This document shows positions 63,484-64,000 of a stretch of DNA of 64,000 nucleotides, one piece after another. Location of the stretch: NCBI GenBank assembly GCA_947450475.1, contig CANFVK010000002.1:124001-188000 (forward strand), read 5' to 3'. The notes beneath the pieces were generated by a model. It saw nothing but the letters and a program-made list of their open reading frames with translations, was not told where the DNA came from and did no database searches. Every line of letters starts with the position of its first letter. Position 1 is the first letter of the stretch. This stretch comes from Bacteriovoracaceae bacterium. GTDB lineage: Bacteria; Bdellovibrionota; Bacteriovoracia; Bacteriovoracales; Bacteriovoracaceae. The position numbers and the translations under genes are program-made.

Positions 63484-63861
63484 ATGAATACGGAAAAATT
63501 AGAACATAATCAACGAAACATTCTTATCATTGAAGACAATAAAGATATAAAGGACTCTTTGAAACTGGCCCTTGAACTTGAAGGATATAATGTGTTTTCT
63601 GCAGAAAACGGCAAAGAAGGATTAGATCGACTTCACTCAATGCCCACACCTTGTATGATTCTGCTTGATCTCATGATGCCTGTCATGAATGGTTGGGAAT
63701 TTATGGAGGAAATGAATAAAGACATTCTTTACGCCCATATTCCCGTTGTCATAGTAAGTGCATTAACCGAAAAACAAAATGCCCCCAAGTCTGAAGGATA
63801 TATTCAAAAGCCGATCGATCTAAACAATCTAATCAGTATCGTCGAAAAGCATTGCCACTAA
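63484..63861 (+). CDS. Single-domain response regulator
   Basis: 125 residues, receiver only. Acidic pair in IIEDNKD, phospho-Asp in ILLDLMMP, Ser in IVSA, Lys in IQKPID, so all catalytic residues are present. GAGGAG lies just upstream of the ATG. No output domain; it may act by protein contact, or take phosphate from another kinase since the adjacent kinase-like protein lacks its His. Patatin gene follows after nine bases. Confidence 0.93.
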   Translation: MNTEKLEHNQRNILIIEDNKDIKDSLKLALELEGYNVFSAENGKEGLDRLHSMPTPCMILLDLMMPVMNGWEFMEEMNKDILYAHIPVVIVSALTEKQNAPKSEGYIQKPIDLNNLISIVEKHCH

Positions 63862-63870
63862 TGGAGAAAT

Positions 63871-64000
63871 ATGCTGGAAAGAAAAATTGCTCTAGTCTTA
63901 AATGGTGGAGGTGCAAGAGGAAGTTATCAGTCCGGAGTACTTAGAGCGCTATATGAAATCATTAAGATGGATCAAAATCTCTTTCAAATCATTACTGGAA
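63871..64000 (+). CDS. Patatin-like phospholipase, cut by window end
   Basis: 43 codons are visible from the ATG at 63871 (GGAG four bases upstream). LVLNGGGARGSYQSGVL is the patatin oxyanion motif (GGGxRG) at the N-terminus; the GxSxG nucleophile lies beyond the window. It probably belongs to the operon with the kinase-like protein and receiver. Such enzymes release fatty acids from lipids. Confidence 0.85.
   Translation, partial: MLERKIALVLNGGGARGSYQSGVLRALYEIIKMDQNLFQIITG

Noticed and set aside
1..64000. CRISPR arrays, insertion sequences, prophage or integrase genes
   Set aside because: Looked for direct repeats with regular spacers, transposase and integrase motifs; none seen.

Overview
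This 64 kb window is gene-dense, low-GC (mid-30s % by eye) bacterial chromosome. I identified about 72 protein genes and one tRNA, with no intergenic gap over 300 bases. The envelope is diderm: TolQ/TolR/TonB-type proteins, LptE, LapB, a Mla/MCE system and many lipoproteins. The best fit is a member of Bdellovibrionota, probably near Bacteriovoracaceae. Support comes from an FHA-GGDEF diguanylate cyclase resembling DgcB, a histone-H1-like protein with a small Cys/His motif, a CRTAC/RnfD-like pair and two FliA (sigma-28)-like promoter candidates. The assignment is inference; no rRNA is present to confirm it.

Layout. (1) 1-6369, minus strand: the end of a tol/exb operon (TonB-like, TolR, TolQ), then a tightly overlapped sppA - lapB-like - SH3-like - M48-like - membrane protein operon. 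(2) 6.5-12.2 kb: rlmN, an endonuclease/exonuclease/phosphatase-fold protein, a LysM lipoprotein and a GH42/35-like protein that appears to lack the usual acid/base residue. (3) 12.3-23.7 kb, plus strand: two acyl-CoA dehydrogenases flanking a secretin-N-domain protein, then pgi, the FHA-GGDEF cyclase, mutL, miaA, ppsR, and a two-gene metal system (PRC/MgtE-N/CBS protein plus a divergent NRAMP). (4) 23.7-30.8 kb: signalling and surface genes, including a Ser/Thr kinase, a serine-less alpha/beta hydrolase, GYF-domain and cyclic-nucleotide-binding proteins and a VWA lipoprotein. (5) 30.9-36.7 kb: thiolase, acyl-CoA dehydrogenase, enoyl-CoA hydratase and hydroxyacyl-CoA dehydrogenase, i.e. the enzymes of a short-chain beta-oxidation or butyryl-CoA route, with the H1-like gene between them. 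(6) 36.9-47.1 kb: rpsT, holA-lptE, dciA, a TsaC-like gene, then a minus-strand aroK - receiver-like - alr - mlaEFD - GYF-protein - tsaC-like run. (7) 47.2-55.1 kb, plus strand: yceD-rpmF-fabH-fabD-fabG-acpP-fabF-glyA-nrdR-nusB, the fatty-acid synthesis and growth operon, with two internal terminators. (8) 55.1-64 kb: greB operon, def-trmO, an SDR, tRNA-Asp, the RnfD-like/CRTAC pair, a degenerate histidine-kinase-like protein with a response regulator, and the start of a patatin-like lipase.

Most of the window is housekeeping. Several proteins keep a familiar fold while losing catalytic residues: the hydrolase at 26.4 kb, the kinase-like protein at 62 kb, the M48-like protein at 2.9 kb, the GH42-like protein at 10.5 kb, and MutL without its endonuclease motif. 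No CRISPR array, IS element, prophage or integrase was seen.
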